Positions 32,934 to 42,595 of a DNA stretch of 64,000 nucleotides are shown here, piece by piece; the first letter of the stretch is position 1, and every line of letters starts with the position of its first letter. This DNA is from Caballeronia temeraria (GTDB lineage: Bacteria; Pseudomonadota; Gammaproteobacteria; Burkholderiales; Burkholderiaceae): NCBI RefSeq assembly GCF_001544795.2, contig NZ_FCOI02000034.1, positions 1 to 64,000 on the forward strand. The letters are read 5' to 3'. Under the pieces are notes generated by a model, which saw nothing but the letters and a program-made list of their open reading frames with translations, searched no databases and was not told the origin of the DNA. A program made the translations under genes and the position numbers.

Positions 32934-33626
32934 ATGACGGACACCCATTCCAGACTGCTGGTAATTTCTCCCCATCTCGACGACGCCGTTTTCAGTTGCG
33001 GCGCCGCGCTCGCCGCCTCTCCGGGCGCCGTGGTCTGCACGGTGTTCGCGGGGGCGCCGCGCGACGAGCGCGTCACAGAATGGGACACCCAATGCGGCTT
33101 CGCCGATGCGCGCGACGCGATGCGCACGCGCCGCGCCGAAGACGCCGCCGCGCTCGAAGTGCTCGGCGCACGCGCGGTGCATCTTCACTTTCTGGATGCG
33201 CAATACATGGAGGACGATGCCAACACGCCGGCATACATCGCGGCGTCGCTGCTCGACGTGATACACCACCACGCATGTGATGTCGTGTTCATTCCGCTCG
33301 GCCTGTTTCATTCGGATCACGCGCTAGTCCACGAAGCGTCCTGTATCGCATGCGTTTCGGACACGTCCGTTACGTGCATTGCCTACGAGGACTGCCTTTA
33401 TCGTTGCATGAACGGTCTCGTGCAGCGCAGGATCGCAGAGCTTGCGAGCCAGGGCATCGAGGCGACGCCTCTGCTCGAACCGGTTGATGCCGGAACCTTC
33501 CAGCGCTGCTTCGAAACCAAGCAGCGCGCAGTGCAACGCTACGCAAGCCAGCTTCGCGCGTTCGGTCCGCATGGCTACGACGACGTGCTCGCGCTCGAGC
33601 GATTCTGGACATTGCGCCATGTGTGA
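32934..33626 (+). CDS. PIG-L family deacetylase
   Basis: A 230-residue PIG-L/LmbE-like protein, usually a zinc-dependent deacetylase of N-acetylglucosamine-type sugars. The zinc site is visible in SPHLDDAVFSCG and in LFHSDHALVHE. The ATG at 32934 gives the standard start just before RLLVISPHLDD; the frame is open about 100 bp further upstream through unrelated sequence. It opens the plus-strand glycan cluster and overlaps the next gene by eight bases. Confidence 0.88.
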   Translation: MTDTHSRLLVISPHLDDAVFSCGAALAASPGAVVCTVFAGAPRDERVTEWDTQCGFADARDAMRTRRAEDAAALEVLGARAVHLHFLDAQYMEDDANTPAYIAASLLDVIHHHACDVVFIPLGLFHSDHALVHEASCIACVSDTSVTCIAYEDCLYRCMNGLVQRRIAELASQGIEATPLLEPVDAGTFQRCFETKQRAVQRYASQLRAFGPHGYDDVLALERFWTLRHV

Positions 33627-34566
33627 TCCGGCAACGCTTCCCGATTCTAGCGATGCGCGACTCACGGTGGTCGTGCTTACCTACAACCGAGCCGCTCAGG
33701 TGCTCGACACGCTCGCAAGACTTGCCGCGTTGCCGGATCGCATCGGCATCATCGTGGTAGATAACGCCTCGACGGACGGTACGGCCGAACGCATCGCGGC
33801 AAGCTTTCCCTTCGTCGATCTCGTCGTCGCGCCGGTCAACCTCGGCGCGGCGGGCCGAAACCTGGGCGTCGCGCGAGTGAAGACGGAGTACGTCGCCTTC
33901 TGCGACGACGACACCTGGTGGAGTCCCGGCTCGCTCTCGCACGCGGTCGCCATCCATGATGCCGCGCCGCGCGTCGCCGTGCTCAATGCGCGCGTCGTGG
34001 TCGGCGAGCATGGCAAGACCGACGAAACCTGCGAGCGCATGCGCGAAAGTCCTTTACCCAACGAAGGATTGCCGGGCCCCGCGCTCATCGGCTTTATGGC
34101 AGGCGCATGCGTGTTCCGCACGGAGGCCTTCCGCGCGGCGGGCGGCTATGAGCCAAAGCTATTCATCGGTGGAGAAGAGACGCTCGTCTCGCTCGATGTG
34201 CTTGGCGCTGGCCACGAGATCGTCTATATAGATGCGCTCGTCCTGCATCACCATCCTTCCCCTTTACGCGACGACGCCTTGCGGCGCAGGCTGCTTGCGC
34301 GCAATGCCGCGTGGGTCGCGTGGCTGCGTCTCCCGCTCGGCGAAGCATTGCACGCGACGCGGAACGCGCTGCGCGTATCGCGCGCCGAACGCTCGCTTCG
34401 GCGTGATCTGCCGCGCTTGATCGCCGGCATTGCATGGGCGCTCGCGAGACGCCGCGTGATCCCGGCGCGCGTCCGGGAGATGAGGCGCATGGTCCGTGAA
34501 GACGACGCACGGCGCGCAAGCCATGCTGTACCCGCACGTCGTTTCCGTTCTACACGAACGACGTAA
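33619..34566 (+). CDS. Family 2 glycosyltransferase
   Basis: A 315-residue GT-A enzyme. TVVVLTYNRAAQVLDTL is the nucleotide-binding strand, VDNASTDGTAERI follows, and AFCDDDTWWSPGSL holds the acidic metal/nucleotide motif. YEPKLFIGGEETLVSLDVL is the acceptor-side acidic helix. The basic C-terminus may contact the membrane. ATG at 33619 overlaps the PIG-L gene end. A 188-bp gap then separates it from the next gene, so the cluster may have a second promoter there. Confidence 0.9.
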   Translation: MCDPATLPDSSDARLTVVVLTYNRAAQVLDTLARLAALPDRIGIIVVDNASTDGTAERIAASFPFVDLVVAPVNLGAAGRNLGVARVKTEYVAFCDDDTWWSPGSLSHAVAIHDAAPRVAVLNARVVVGEHGKTDETCERMRESPLPNEGLPGPALIGFMAGACVFRTEAFRAAGGYEPKLFIGGEETLVSLDVLGAGHEIVYIDALVLHHHPSPLRDDALRRRLLARNAAWVAWLRLPLGEALHATRNALRVSRAERSLRRDLPRLIAGIAWALARRRVIPARVREMRRMVREDDARRASHAVPARRFRSTRTT

Positions 34567-34721
34567 AAGCGCGTTCCCCGCGCAACGAACCAAACGATAT
34601 GTGTTTCGTTGCGGTATGCACCGTCAATCGTTTCGGATAACTTCCGGGTCTCGCAACGAGTGGCACAGTGAATGCTGAACCGGTTCGTGATCCAAGCCAT
34701 GGCGCATCACCTGCCGCAAAC

Positions 34722-34735
34722 ATGCCGATCGGCAT
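34722..34735. promoter_or_regulatory. 14-bp perfect palindrome upstream of the GT4 gene
   Basis: ATGCCGATCGGCAT is a perfect palindrome ending 19 bp before the GTG start at 34755, in the only sizeable gap of the glycan cluster. It could be an operator or part of a 5' leader. A palindrome of this length can occur by chance a few times in 64 kb, so position is the main support. Confidence 0.35.
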
Positions 34736-34754
34736 CATATAACAGGAGACTCTC

Positions 34755-36026
34755 GTGAAGATCGCTCTGATCAGTGAACACGCTTCGCCGCTGGCCATAG
34801 CGGGCGGGGTCGACAGCGGCGGCCAGAACATCTATGTGGCGAACGTCGCACGCCAGCTCGTGCGCATCGGTCACGAGGTCGATGTCTTCACGCGCTGCGA
34901 CCGCTCACTGCTGCCGCTCGTCTCTCGCTTCGAAAACATCCGTGTGGTCAACGTGCCTGCGGGTCCGCCCGTGCAGTTGCCGAAGGAGCAGCTGCTGCCG
35001 TATATGGATGCGTTCGCCCGCTTCATGCTCGACTTCATGCATCGCGAAGCGCAACCGTATGCGGTCGTGCATGCCAACTTCTTCATGTCGGGCCTGGTCG
35101 GGCTGCGTATCAAGGATGCGACCGGCCTGCCGCTCGTCACGACGTTTCATGCGCTCGGGCGTGTTCGGCGCCTGCATCAGGGCGGATCGGACGGCTTTCC
35201 GGACGCGCGCTTCGCCATCGAAGACGAACTGGTGCAGCGCTCCGATTCGGTGATCGCCGAATGCCCGCAGGACGAGAGCGACCTGATCCATCTCTATGAT
35301 GCCGACCCCGCGCGCATCGATCTCGTACCGTGCGGTTTCGATCGCGCGGAGTTTCATCCGCTCGACAAGGCGCGCGCAAGGGAGCGGCTTGGCTGGCCGC
35401 AGGATCGCTTTATCGTGCTGCAACTGGGGCGCATGGTGCCGCGCAAGGGCATCGACAACGTAGTGCGCGCGCTCGGTATCCGTCATGCCGCAGAGGGCTG
35501 CAATGCCGCGCTCTACGTGGCGGGCGGCAACTCCGACGACGCCAACGAGAACGCGACGCCGGAGATCGGCCGGCTGCGCGGCATCGCGCGCGAATGCGGC
35601 GTGGCGGACCATGTGCATTTCGTCGGCCGTCACGGGCGCACGGAACTGAAGCACTTCTATAACGCGGCCGACGTGTTCGTCACGACGCCGTGGTACGAGC
35701 CGTTCGGCATCACGCCGCTTGAAGCGATGGCGTGCGGCACACCCGTGATTGGCGCGGATGTGGGCGGCATACGTTACTCGGTCGTGCATGGCGAAACCGG
35801 CCTGCTCGTGCCGCCGAAGGATCCGCACGCGCTCGCGGATGCGCTGCTCGAGATCGAGCGCGATCCGATGCGCGCGCGCCGTATGAGCGAAGCGGGCCTC
35901 GCGCGCGCCAACGCGATGTTCACGTGGTCGAGCGTCGCCGAGGCGCTGGCGCAGGTCTATGCGCGCGTGAGCGGCGAAGATGCGCAAGCAGCGGCGCGCG
36001 TCGCAATGGGCGGAACGGCGCGATGA
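34755..36026 (+). CDS. Family 4/1 glycosyltransferase (sucrose-phosphate-synthase-like)
   Basis: A 423-residue GT-B enzyme. The N-terminal acceptor domain begins KIALISEHASPLAIAGGVDS and GGQNIYVANVARQL, the pattern of sucrose-phosphate-synthase-like and related retaining transferases. The C-terminal donor domain has LQLGRMVPRKGIDNVVRAL, and TPWYEPFGITPLEAMACGTP carries the E-x7-E-like motif. It starts at GTG 34755 with AGGAG nine bases upstream. Its TGA overlaps the next ATG (ATGA). It probably transfers a hexose to a cytosolic or lipid-linked acceptor. Confidence 0.9.
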   Translation: MKIALISEHASPLAIAGGVDSGGQNIYVANVARQLVRIGHEVDVFTRCDRSLLPLVSRFENIRVVNVPAGPPVQLPKEQLLPYMDAFARFMLDFMHREAQPYAVVHANFFMSGLVGLRIKDATGLPLVTTFHALGRVRRLHQGGSDGFPDARFAIEDELVQRSDSVIAECPQDESDLIHLYDADPARIDLVPCGFDRAEFHPLDKARARERLGWPQDRFIVLQLGRMVPRKGIDNVVRALGIRHAAEGCNAALYVAGGNSDDANENATPEIGRLRGIARECGVADHVHFVGRHGRTELKHFYNAADVFVTTPWYEPFGITPLEAMACGTPVIGADVGGIRYSVVHGETGLLVPPKDPHALADALLEIERDPMRARRMSEAGLARANAMFTWSSVAEALAQVYARVSGEDAQAAARVAMGGTAR

Positions 36027-36604
36027 TGGACACGATGACTCGCCCGGCGATCTTCATCGACAAGGACGGCACCCTGCTCGACGACGTGCCCTGGAACGTG
36101 GACCCGCGCAAGATGCGTCTCGCCCCCGGCGCGTTTGAGGCGTTGCGGCTGTTTGCGTCGCTCGATGCGCCGTTGTTCGTCATCAGCAACCAGAGCGGCG
36201 TAGCGCTCGGCAAGTTTCGTTTCGACGCGCTCGCGGGCGTCGAAACGCGGCTGCACGCCCTCGTGGAAGGAGCGGGCGCGCGTCTCTGCGGCGTGTACTG
36301 GTGCCCGCATCATCCTGAAGGCGTCGAGCCCGCATACACGCGGCGCTGCGCGTGCCGCAAGCCCGCGCCCGGCATGCTGTTGCGCGCGGCCCGCGAGCAC
36401 GGCATCGATCTGTCGCGAAGCTGGTTTATCGGCGACATCCTCGACGATGTCGAAGCAGGTCACCGCGCGGGTTGCCGCTGCGTGCTCATCGACAACGGCA
36501 ACGAGACGCTATGGCTGCGCGGCAAAGGGCGCGAGCCGGATGTCGTCGCGAAGGACATGTATGAAGCCGCGATCGCGATCGTCAATGCGGAGTGTCCGGC
36601 ATGA
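36023..36604 (+). CDS. HAD-IIIA phosphatase, GmhB-like
   Basis: A 193-residue haloacid-dehalogenase phosphatase. The nucleophile motif is IFIDKDGTLLDD, motif II Ser is in VISNQSGV, and motif IV Asp residues are in FIGDILDDVEAG. The Cys/His zinc loop CPHHPEGVEPAYTRRCACRK is the hallmark of D-glycero-D-manno-heptose-1,7-bisphosphate phosphatases. It lies directly before a heptosyltransferase-like gene, overlapping it by ATGA. The context suggests heptose nucleotide supply for this glycan, although the other heptose-synthesis genes are not here. Confidence 0.86.
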   Translation: MMDTMTRPAIFIDKDGTLLDDVPWNVDPRKMRLAPGAFEALRLFASLDAPLFVISNQSGVALGKFRFDALAGVETRLHALVEGAGARLCGVYWCPHHPEGVEPAYTRRCACRKPAPGMLLRAAREHGIDLSRSWFIGDILDDVEAGHRAGCRCVLIDNGNETLWLRGKGREPDVVAKDMYEAAIAIVNAECPA

Positions 36605-37755
36605 AGCGCGATCCCGTGAGCCCTCCGGTGCTGCCGCGCGTGGTCGAAGCGCACGCGCGCAAGAGCGCCGCGAGCCCGCAGCGCGACTGGGGCGCGGACG
36701 TGAAGCGCATTCTGTGCATCCGTCTCGACAATCTCGGCGACGTGCTGATGACCACGCCCGCGCTGCACGCTTTGCGCGAGGCGCAGCCGGGGCGGCATCT
36801 GACTTTGCTCGCGTCACGCGCGGGCAAGGCGGCGGCGCCCTTCATCGACACGATCGACAATGTCATCGAGTACGACGCGCCGTGGGTCAAGCAGGACGCG
36901 CCCATCGACGCCCTCGCCGATCTCACGATGCGTGCGCGTCTTGCCAATGCCCGATTCGATGCAGCGGTCATCTTTAGCGTCTATAGCCAGAACCCCTTGC
37001 CCGCCGCGATGCTCTGCCATCTCGCCGGCATTCCGCTGCGGCTCGCGCATTGCCGCGAGAATCCCTATGGCCTTTTGACCGACTGGGCTCAGGAGACCGA
37101 GCCGCAGCAAGGCACGCGGCACGAGGTCGAGCGCCAACTGGCGCTGGTCGCTCGGGTCGGCGCGCAAGCGGCCGATACGCGCATGCGCTTCACCGTTCCG
37201 CCCGCCGATGCCGCGACGCTCGCGCAAAAGCTCGCGGCGCGCGATGTCGATATAAACGCGCCCTACCTCGTCGTGCATCCGGGCGCGAGCGCGGAGTCGC
37301 GTCGCTATCCGATCGAGCGATTCGCCGAGGCCATAGGGCGCCTGGGGGCGCGGTTGCAATGGCCCGTCCTCGTGACCGGCTCCCGCAGCGAATCCGCCTT
37401 ATGCCGTGACGCATGCGCCGCACATCCTCATGCGGTCGATCTCTCGGGCTCTCTTGAACTCGGCGAACTCGCGGCGCTCATCCAGCGCGCCCGCGTGCTC
37501 GTGTCGAACAACAGCGGGCCGGTGCATCTCGCGTCCGCCTTGACGACGCCCGTCGTCGATCTGTATGCGCTCACGAATCCGCAGCACATGCCGTGGGGCA
37601 CGCCGCATCGCGTGCTTTATCACGACGTGCCATGCCGCTGGTGCTATCGCAGCGTGTGTCCTGAAGGTCATCACGCGTGCCTCAAAGGCGTCGGCGTCGA
37701 AGAAGTCATCGATGCCGTCACGGAACTCATTCAACCGACCGTAAAGGCCAGCTAG
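36601..37755 (+). CDS. Family 9 glycosyltransferase (heptosyltransferase-like), first
   Basis: A 384-residue GT-B protein of the WaaC/WaaF family. ILCIRLDNLGDVLMTTPALH is the N-terminal signature and VVHPGASAESRRYPIERFAE with VSNNSGPVHLASAL the donor-site signature of ADP-heptose transferases. The first 35 residues are a polar extension. A C-terminal Cys cluster, C-R-W-C-Y-R-S-V-C, resembles that of other GT9 proteins. The ATG at 36601 overlaps the HAD gene stop. It is one of two GT9 members in the cluster. Confidence 0.9.
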   Translation: MKRDPVSPPVLPRVVEAHARKSAASPQRDWGADVKRILCIRLDNLGDVLMTTPALHALREAQPGRHLTLLASRAGKAAAPFIDTIDNVIEYDAPWVKQDAPIDALADLTMRARLANARFDAAVIFSVYSQNPLPAAMLCHLAGIPLRLAHCRENPYGLLTDWAQETEPQQGTRHEVERQLALVARVGAQAADTRMRFTVPPADAATLAQKLAARDVDINAPYLVVHPGASAESRRYPIERFAEAIGRLGARLQWPVLVTGSRSESALCRDACAAHPHAVDLSGSLELGELAALIQRARVLVSNNSGPVHLASALTTPVVDLYALTNPQHMPWGTPHRVLYHDVPCRWCYRSVCPEGHHACLKGVGVEEVIDAVTELIQPTVKAS

Positions 37756-37757
37756 AC

Positions 37758-39503
37758 ATGTACACATTGGGAATCAATGCGGTTTATCACGACAGCGCGG
37801 CGGCGCTCGTCAAGAACGGCGTCGTGATCGCGGCCGCGGAAGACGAGCGCTTCACGCATGTGAAGCACGCGAAGCGCCCCGTGCCGTTCTCGACCTGGCA
37901 GCTTCCGTTCGATGCGATCGACTATTGCCTGAAGGAAGCGGGCATCGAACTCGCCGATGTCGATCACATTGCGTATTCATATGATCCGCAACTATTTTCG
38001 GGGATGCCGAAGAACGTGAGGGCCAGCATCGCGCTGCCGATGATGCCTTCTGAGAATCCGGATGGCAATCCTTCCGAGTCGCCGTGGGACCCGCTGTTTT
38101 TAAGCTATATCGTCAATGCGCGAGGACAGTTGATCGACGGGGCGCCGCATCATCTGAAGCGGCGCTTTGCGAGCGGCGGGCGGGCGCCGCGTTTCGCGTG
38201 GCACAACGTCGATCATCATCTCTGTCATGAGGCGAGCGCGTTCCTCGCCGCGCCCTTCGACGACACCGCCGTACTCACGATGGACGGGCGCGGCGAAGGC
38301 GTCACGACGAGCCTTGGGCAATTCGTGGGTGGCGAATATACGCGGCTCAAACAGGTGGAGCTGCCGCACTCACTCGGCCTGCTGTACGAAGCGGTGACGG
38401 ACTATCTGGGATTCCTTCACTCGTCGGACGAGTACAAGGTGATGGCGCTCGCGTCGTTCGGCAAGCCTGTCCATGTCGATCGATTCAGGGAGATCGTGAA
38501 GTATCGCCGCGACGGCAGCTATACCGTTGGCGCGCCGCGTCTCGTCGAACGCTTTGGTCCGCGGCGAGAACGTGGCGGACCGCTCACACAGCATCACTTC
38601 GATATCGCGCATTCGCTGCAGGTCGTGCTCGAAGAGACCGCGCTCGAACTCGCCAAATGGCTGCATGAGCGCACGGGCCTGCCCAATCTCGCGATGGCAG
38701 GCGGCGTCGCGCTCAACTGCGTGATGAATGCGCGCCTGCGCGATCGCGGACCGTTCGACGATATCTGGGTGCAGCCCGCCGCGGGCGACGCCGGCACCGC
38801 GCTCGGCGCCGCGCTCTGGACGGACTATCAGGAACGGGCAAAAGCGGGGGATCGCAGCCGCAAGTGGCGCATGAACCACGCGTACCTCGGCCCCGCATAC
38901 GGCGACGACGATATCGAAGTGTTCCTCAAATGGACGCGCGCGCCGTATCGCAGGCTTGACGATGTCGCCGGCGAGACCGCCGATCTGCTCGCTCAGAACC
39001 GCGTGATCGGTTGGTATCAGGGCCGCACGGAGTTCGGGCCACGTGCGCTCGGCGCGCGTTCGATCCTCGCGTCGCCGCTCGAAGCGTCCATGCAGGCGCG
39101 GCTCAACGAGATCAAGGACCGCGAGGACTTCAGGCCGGTCGCGCCCGTTGTGATGGAAGAGCATGCAGCCGACTGGTTCGTCGATGCGCGCGTCGCGCCG
39201 TTCATGCTCTTCGTGTTCGATGTGCGCCCCGAGATGAAGGCGCGCATTCCGGCCGTCACGCATATCGACGGTACCGCGCGGGTGCAGACCGTCAATCGCT
39301 CACAGCATGCGCTCTATTACGATCTGATCGCGGCGTTCAAAGAACGTACGGGCGTGCCGGTGCTCGTCAACACGTCGTTCAACACGCGCGGCGAGCCGAT
39401 GGTCAACACGCCGCGCGATGCGCTCGAATCGTTCTGGACCTCGCCGCTCGATGCGCTCGTGATCGGCCCCTTCCTCGTCGAAAAGCAGGGGTCGCGCCCA
39501 TGA
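37758..39503 (+). CDS. Carbamoyltransferase (NodU/CmcH/TobZ family)
   Basis: A 581-residue two-domain carbamoyltransferase. The N-terminal Kae1-like domain has LGINAVYHDSAAALV, WHNVDHHLCHEASAF with the metal-binding histidines, LTMDGRGEGVTTSLG and MAGGVALNCVMNARL. The C-terminal YrdC-like region contains QGRTEFGPRALGARSILA and NTSFNTRGEPMVNTP. It moves a carbamoyl group from carbamoyl phosphate to a sugar or aglycone hydroxyl. Its ATG lies two bases after the GT9 stop and its TGA overlaps the next ATG, so it is integral to the operon. It probably decorates the glycan. Confidence 0.92.
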   Translation: MYTLGINAVYHDSAAALVKNGVVIAAAEDERFTHVKHAKRPVPFSTWQLPFDAIDYCLKEAGIELADVDHIAYSYDPQLFSGMPKNVRASIALPMMPSENPDGNPSESPWDPLFLSYIVNARGQLIDGAPHHLKRRFASGGRAPRFAWHNVDHHLCHEASAFLAAPFDDTAVLTMDGRGEGVTTSLGQFVGGEYTRLKQVELPHSLGLLYEAVTDYLGFLHSSDEYKVMALASFGKPVHVDRFREIVKYRRDGSYTVGAPRLVERFGPRRERGGPLTQHHFDIAHSLQVVLEETALELAKWLHERTGLPNLAMAGGVALNCVMNARLRDRGPFDDIWVQPAAGDAGTALGAALWTDYQERAKAGDRSRKWRMNHAYLGPAYGDDDIEVFLKWTRAPYRRLDDVAGETADLLAQNRVIGWYQGRTEFGPRALGARSILASPLEASMQARLNEIKDREDFRPVAPVVMEEHAADWFVDARVAPFMLFVFDVRPEMKARIPAVTHIDGTARVQTVNRSQHALYYDLIAAFKERTGVPVLVNTSFNTRGEPMVNTPRDALESFWTSPLDALVIGPFLVEKQGSRP

Positions 39504-40552
39504 GCACATACGCGGGCTTTTTCGACGATCACGAGTCGATCGCGACGGATGCGCCTTCGCTCGCGCGCGACGGCTTCATTCCGGATGTATCGATCGTCGT
39601 GCCGACTTATCACCGTCCCGCGATGCTCGAACGTTGCGTGTGCGCGCTCGCGACACAAAGCTACGATGCGGCGCGCTACGAGATCATCGTCTGTGACGAC
39701 GGTCCCGACGAGGCCACCAAAGCCTGCGTGCAACGTCTCGCTGCGTCGTACGCGCAGAACGGCCCGACGATCCGCTACGTGCCGGTGATGGGCACGCAAG
39801 GCCCCGCTGGCGCGCGCAATGCGGGCTGGCGCGCTTCGCTTGCGAGACGCATCGCCTTCACCGATGACGACACCGTCCCCGATCCGCAATGGCTTGCCAA
39901 TGGCGTGCGCGCGCTCGATGCGGGCGCCGATGCGGTATCGGGCCGCATCGTCGTGCCGCTGCCGAAGCGTCCGACCGACTACGAGCGCGACGCCGCCGGA
40001 CTCGCGCACGCCGAGTTCGCTACCGCGAATGCCTTCGCGACACGCACGGCGCTCGAACGCACCGGTGGCTTCGATGCGCGCTTCACCTCTGCATGGCGCG
40101 AGGACTCCGACCTACAATTCACGTTGCTGCGCGCAGGACTCAAAATCGGGCGCGCCGAAGACGCGATGGTGCTGCATCCCGTGCGCCCCGCGCGCTGGGG
40201 CGTGAGCATCTCGCAGCAGAAAAAGAGCCAGTTCGATGCCCTGCTCTACAAGAAGCATCGCGGGCTTTTCCGCGAGCGTATCCGTCGCGGTCCGCCTCTG
40301 CTCTATTACGCGATGCTCGCGGCGCTCGTCGTCGTGGCCGTGGCGTTGATGGCGGGTGCCTCGCGCACGGCGGCAGGAGCGGCGTTCGCTTGGGCCGCGA
40401 TGAGCGTGTCATTCTGCGTGCAACGTCTGAAAACGACATCGCGCGCGCCCGGCCATATCGCCGAAATGTTATGGACTTCTGCGATCATTCCATATCTGTC
40501 GATTTATTGGCGCATTCGCGGTGCGTTACGCTTCAAGGTGTGGTTCCTATGA
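39500..40552 (+). CDS. Family 2 glycosyltransferase with C-terminal membrane segments
   Basis: A 350-residue GT-A enzyme: DVSIVVPTYHRPAMLERCV, IIVCDDGPDEATKACVQRL, IAFTDDDTVPDPQWLANGV and AWREDSDLQFTLLRAGLKIG show the nucleotide site, D-x-D and E-D-x-D acceptor motif. Two hydrophobic helices near the end (YYAMLAALVVVAVALMAGAS and the next) suggest inner-membrane attachment. ATGA overlaps join it to both neighbours. It likely extends a lipid-linked chain at the cytosolic face. Confidence 0.9.
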   Translation: MSTYAGFFDDHESIATDAPSLARDGFIPDVSIVVPTYHRPAMLERCVCALATQSYDAARYEIIVCDDGPDEATKACVQRLAASYAQNGPTIRYVPVMGTQGPAGARNAGWRASLARRIAFTDDDTVPDPQWLANGVRALDAGADAVSGRIVVPLPKRPTDYERDAAGLAHAEFATANAFATRTALERTGGFDARFTSAWREDSDLQFTLLRAGLKIGRAEDAMVLHPVRPARWGVSISQQKKSQFDALLYKKHRGLFRERIRRGPPLLYYAMLAALVVVAVALMAGASRTAAGAAFAWAAMSVSFCVQRLKTTSRAPGHIAEMLWTSAIIPYLSIYWRIRGALRFKVWFL

Positions 40553-41622
40553 GCACACGGCCGATCGAACGCATCGTCATCTTTCGCGCGCTGCAACTGG
40601 GCGACATGTTGTGCGCCGTGCCCGCGCTGCGTGCGCTGCGCCGCGCGTATCCGCGCGCGCATGTGGTGCTCGTCGGGCTGCCGTGGGCAGCGAGTTTCGT
40701 TGAACGGTATGCGCATCTGCTCGACGAATTGATCGTGTTTCCGGGTGCGATCGGCTTTCCCGAACAGGACGAAACCGACGCGCATCTGCCGCAGTTTCTG
40801 CAATCGCTGAGGGAGCGCGACTTCGATCTCGCGATCCAGCTGCACGGCAGCGGCGGCGTGGCGAACGATATCGTCGAGCGCATGGGCGCGCGAGCGAACG
40901 CGGGTTTTCTCAAGCCGGGCGAGCCCATGCGCGAAGGCGTTTTCATGCACTGGCCCGACGATCTGCCCGAACCCGCGCGATACACGGCGTTGATGCGGCG
41001 TCTTGGCATCGACGCGGGCGACCTGAGTCTGGAAATTCCCCTCACCGCCGCCGACGCGCGCGAACGCGACGCGCTGACGGATGAATGCGCGATCGTGTAC
41101 GACAGGCTCGTGCTCGTACATCCCGGCGCGCAGTTGCCATCGCGCCGTTGGCCCGCCGAGCGCTTCGGCGAAGTCGCGCGTGCGCTGTCGAAGGCAGGCT
41201 GGCAGATCGCCGTCACCGGCAGCGCGAGCGAGGCGCCGCTTACCGCCCGCGTCGCGTGCGATGCGGGCGCGAACGCCATTGACCTCGCCGGGCGCACGTC
41301 GCTCGGCGCGCTGGCGGGGATCGCAGGGCGGGCGCGGCTCGTCGTCTGCAACGACACGGGGCTTTCGCATGTTGCGGCCGCCATGCGCGCGCCGAGCGTC
41401 GTCATCGCGTCGGGCAGCGATACGCGCCGCTGGGCGCCGGTCGATCTCGCACGCCATCGCGTTCTGGCGGACTGGCCCGCGTGCCGTCCCTGCTCGTTCC
41501 GCGAATGCCCCTACAGCCACGAATGTGCGCTCAACGTGAGCGTCCAGGCCGTGCTCGACGCGGCCTTCGCGCAACTTCAATCGACCTCACGGGAGGAGAT
41601 GCTTCTTCATGCCAACGACTAA
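40549..41622 (+). CDS. Family 9 glycosyltransferase (heptosyltransferase-like), second
   Basis: A 357-residue GT9 protein. IVIFRALQLGDMLCAVPALR is the N-terminal signature. LVHPGAQLPSRRWPAERFGE and VCNDTGLSHVAAAMRAPSVV form the C-terminal donor region. CRPCSFRECPYSHECALNV is a Cys-rich tail like that of other GT9 members. It is clearly divergent from the first GT9 copy, so a second heptose-like residue or linkage is plausible. It overlaps the preceding gene by ATGA and the next by 14 bases. Confidence 0.9.
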   Translation: MSTRPIERIVIFRALQLGDMLCAVPALRALRRAYPRAHVVLVGLPWAASFVERYAHLLDELIVFPGAIGFPEQDETDAHLPQFLQSLRERDFDLAIQLHGSGGVANDIVERMGARANAGFLKPGEPMREGVFMHWPDDLPEPARYTALMRRLGIDAGDLSLEIPLTAADARERDALTDECAIVYDRLVLVHPGAQLPSRRWPAERFGEVARALSKAGWQIAVTGSASEAPLTARVACDAGANAIDLAGRTSLGALAGIAGRARLVVCNDTGLSHVAAAMRAPSVVIASGSDTRRWAPVDLARHRVLADWPACRPCSFRECPYSHECALNVSVQAVLDAAFAQLQSTSREEMLLHAND

Positions 41623-42568
41623 CTCCCGGCGCCTGCGCGTGCTCACGTGGCACATCCACGGCAATTATCTGTATTACCTGAGTCAGGCGCCGCATGAATT
41701 TTATCTCGTCACGCGCCCCGGCTATCCGCCCGGCTATGCGGGCACCGGTGGCGCGCTGCCGTTCGGCGCGAACGTGCATGAAGTGCCGGCATGCGAAGTG
41801 CCGTCGCAAGCGTTCGATGTCGTGCTGTTCCAGCACAAACGCCAGTGGGACGACGACCGATTCACGCTTCTCACCGATGCGCAACGGCGCCTGCCACGCG
41901 TGTATATCGAGCACGACCCGCCGCAGGATAATCCCTTCGAACAATGCCATTGGGTGCAGGAGCGCGACACCCTGCTCGTACACGTTACGCACTTCAACCG
42001 GCTGATGTGGAACAGCGGCGATACGCCGACGCGCGTCATCGAGCATGGCGTGATCGTGCCGGACGGCGTGCGCTATGTCGGTGAACTAGAGCGCGGCATT
42101 GCCGTGATCAACCATCTGCGGCAGCGCGGCAGGCGCCTGGGGAACGATATCTATGCGCAGGCCGCCCGGCATGTGCCGCTCGATCTCGTGGGCATGGATG
42201 CAGAGTCGGCGGGCGGCATCGGCGAGATCGGCAATCTGGCGCTTGCGGAATTCGCGGCGCGCTATCGCTTCTTCTTCAATCCGATTCGCTGGACGAGCCT
42301 CGGGCTCGCGATCGTCGAGGCGATGACCATCGGCATGCCCATCGTCGGACTGGCCACCACCGAACTGTCGACCGTGATCCGCAACAGCGAAAGCGGCTAT
42401 ATCCATACGGATACCCAGGCGCTGATCGACGCGATGCAGCACCTGCTGCGCGATCCCGCCGAAGCGCGGCGACTGGGCGCAGGCGCGCGGCGGACCGCGC
42501 TCGAACGGTTCCACATCGCGCGCTTCGCGAACGACTGGGACGAAACCCTGCGCTACGTGTGCAGCTAG
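41609..42568 (+). CDS. GT-B glycosyltransferase (family 4-like)
   Basis: A 319-residue protein with the GT-B C-terminal motif FNPIRWTSLGLAIVEAMTIG followed by MPIVGLATTELSTVI, which contains the conserved acidic residue of family 4-type transferases. The N-terminal half begins LRVLTWHIHGNYLYYLSQAP and is less conserved. Length is short for the family. The ATG at 41609 overlaps the GT9 gene end by 14 bp and has GGGAGGAG just upstream. It follows the tight operon organisation. Confidence 0.82.
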   Translation: MPTTNSRRLRVLTWHIHGNYLYYLSQAPHEFYLVTRPGYPPGYAGTGGALPFGANVHEVPACEVPSQAFDVVLFQHKRQWDDDRFTLLTDAQRRLPRVYIEHDPPQDNPFEQCHWVQERDTLLVHVTHFNRLMWNSGDTPTRVIEHGVIVPDGVRYVGELERGIAVINHLRQRGRRLGNDIYAQAARHVPLDLVGMDAESAGGIGEIGNLALAEFAARYRFFFNPIRWTSLGLAIVEAMTIGMPIVGLATTELSTVIRNSESGYIHTDTQALIDAMQHLLRDPAEARRLGAGARRTALERFHIARFANDWDETLRYVCS

Positions 42569-42595
42569 CAATCAACGGCAAAGGAAGCATGCGAC

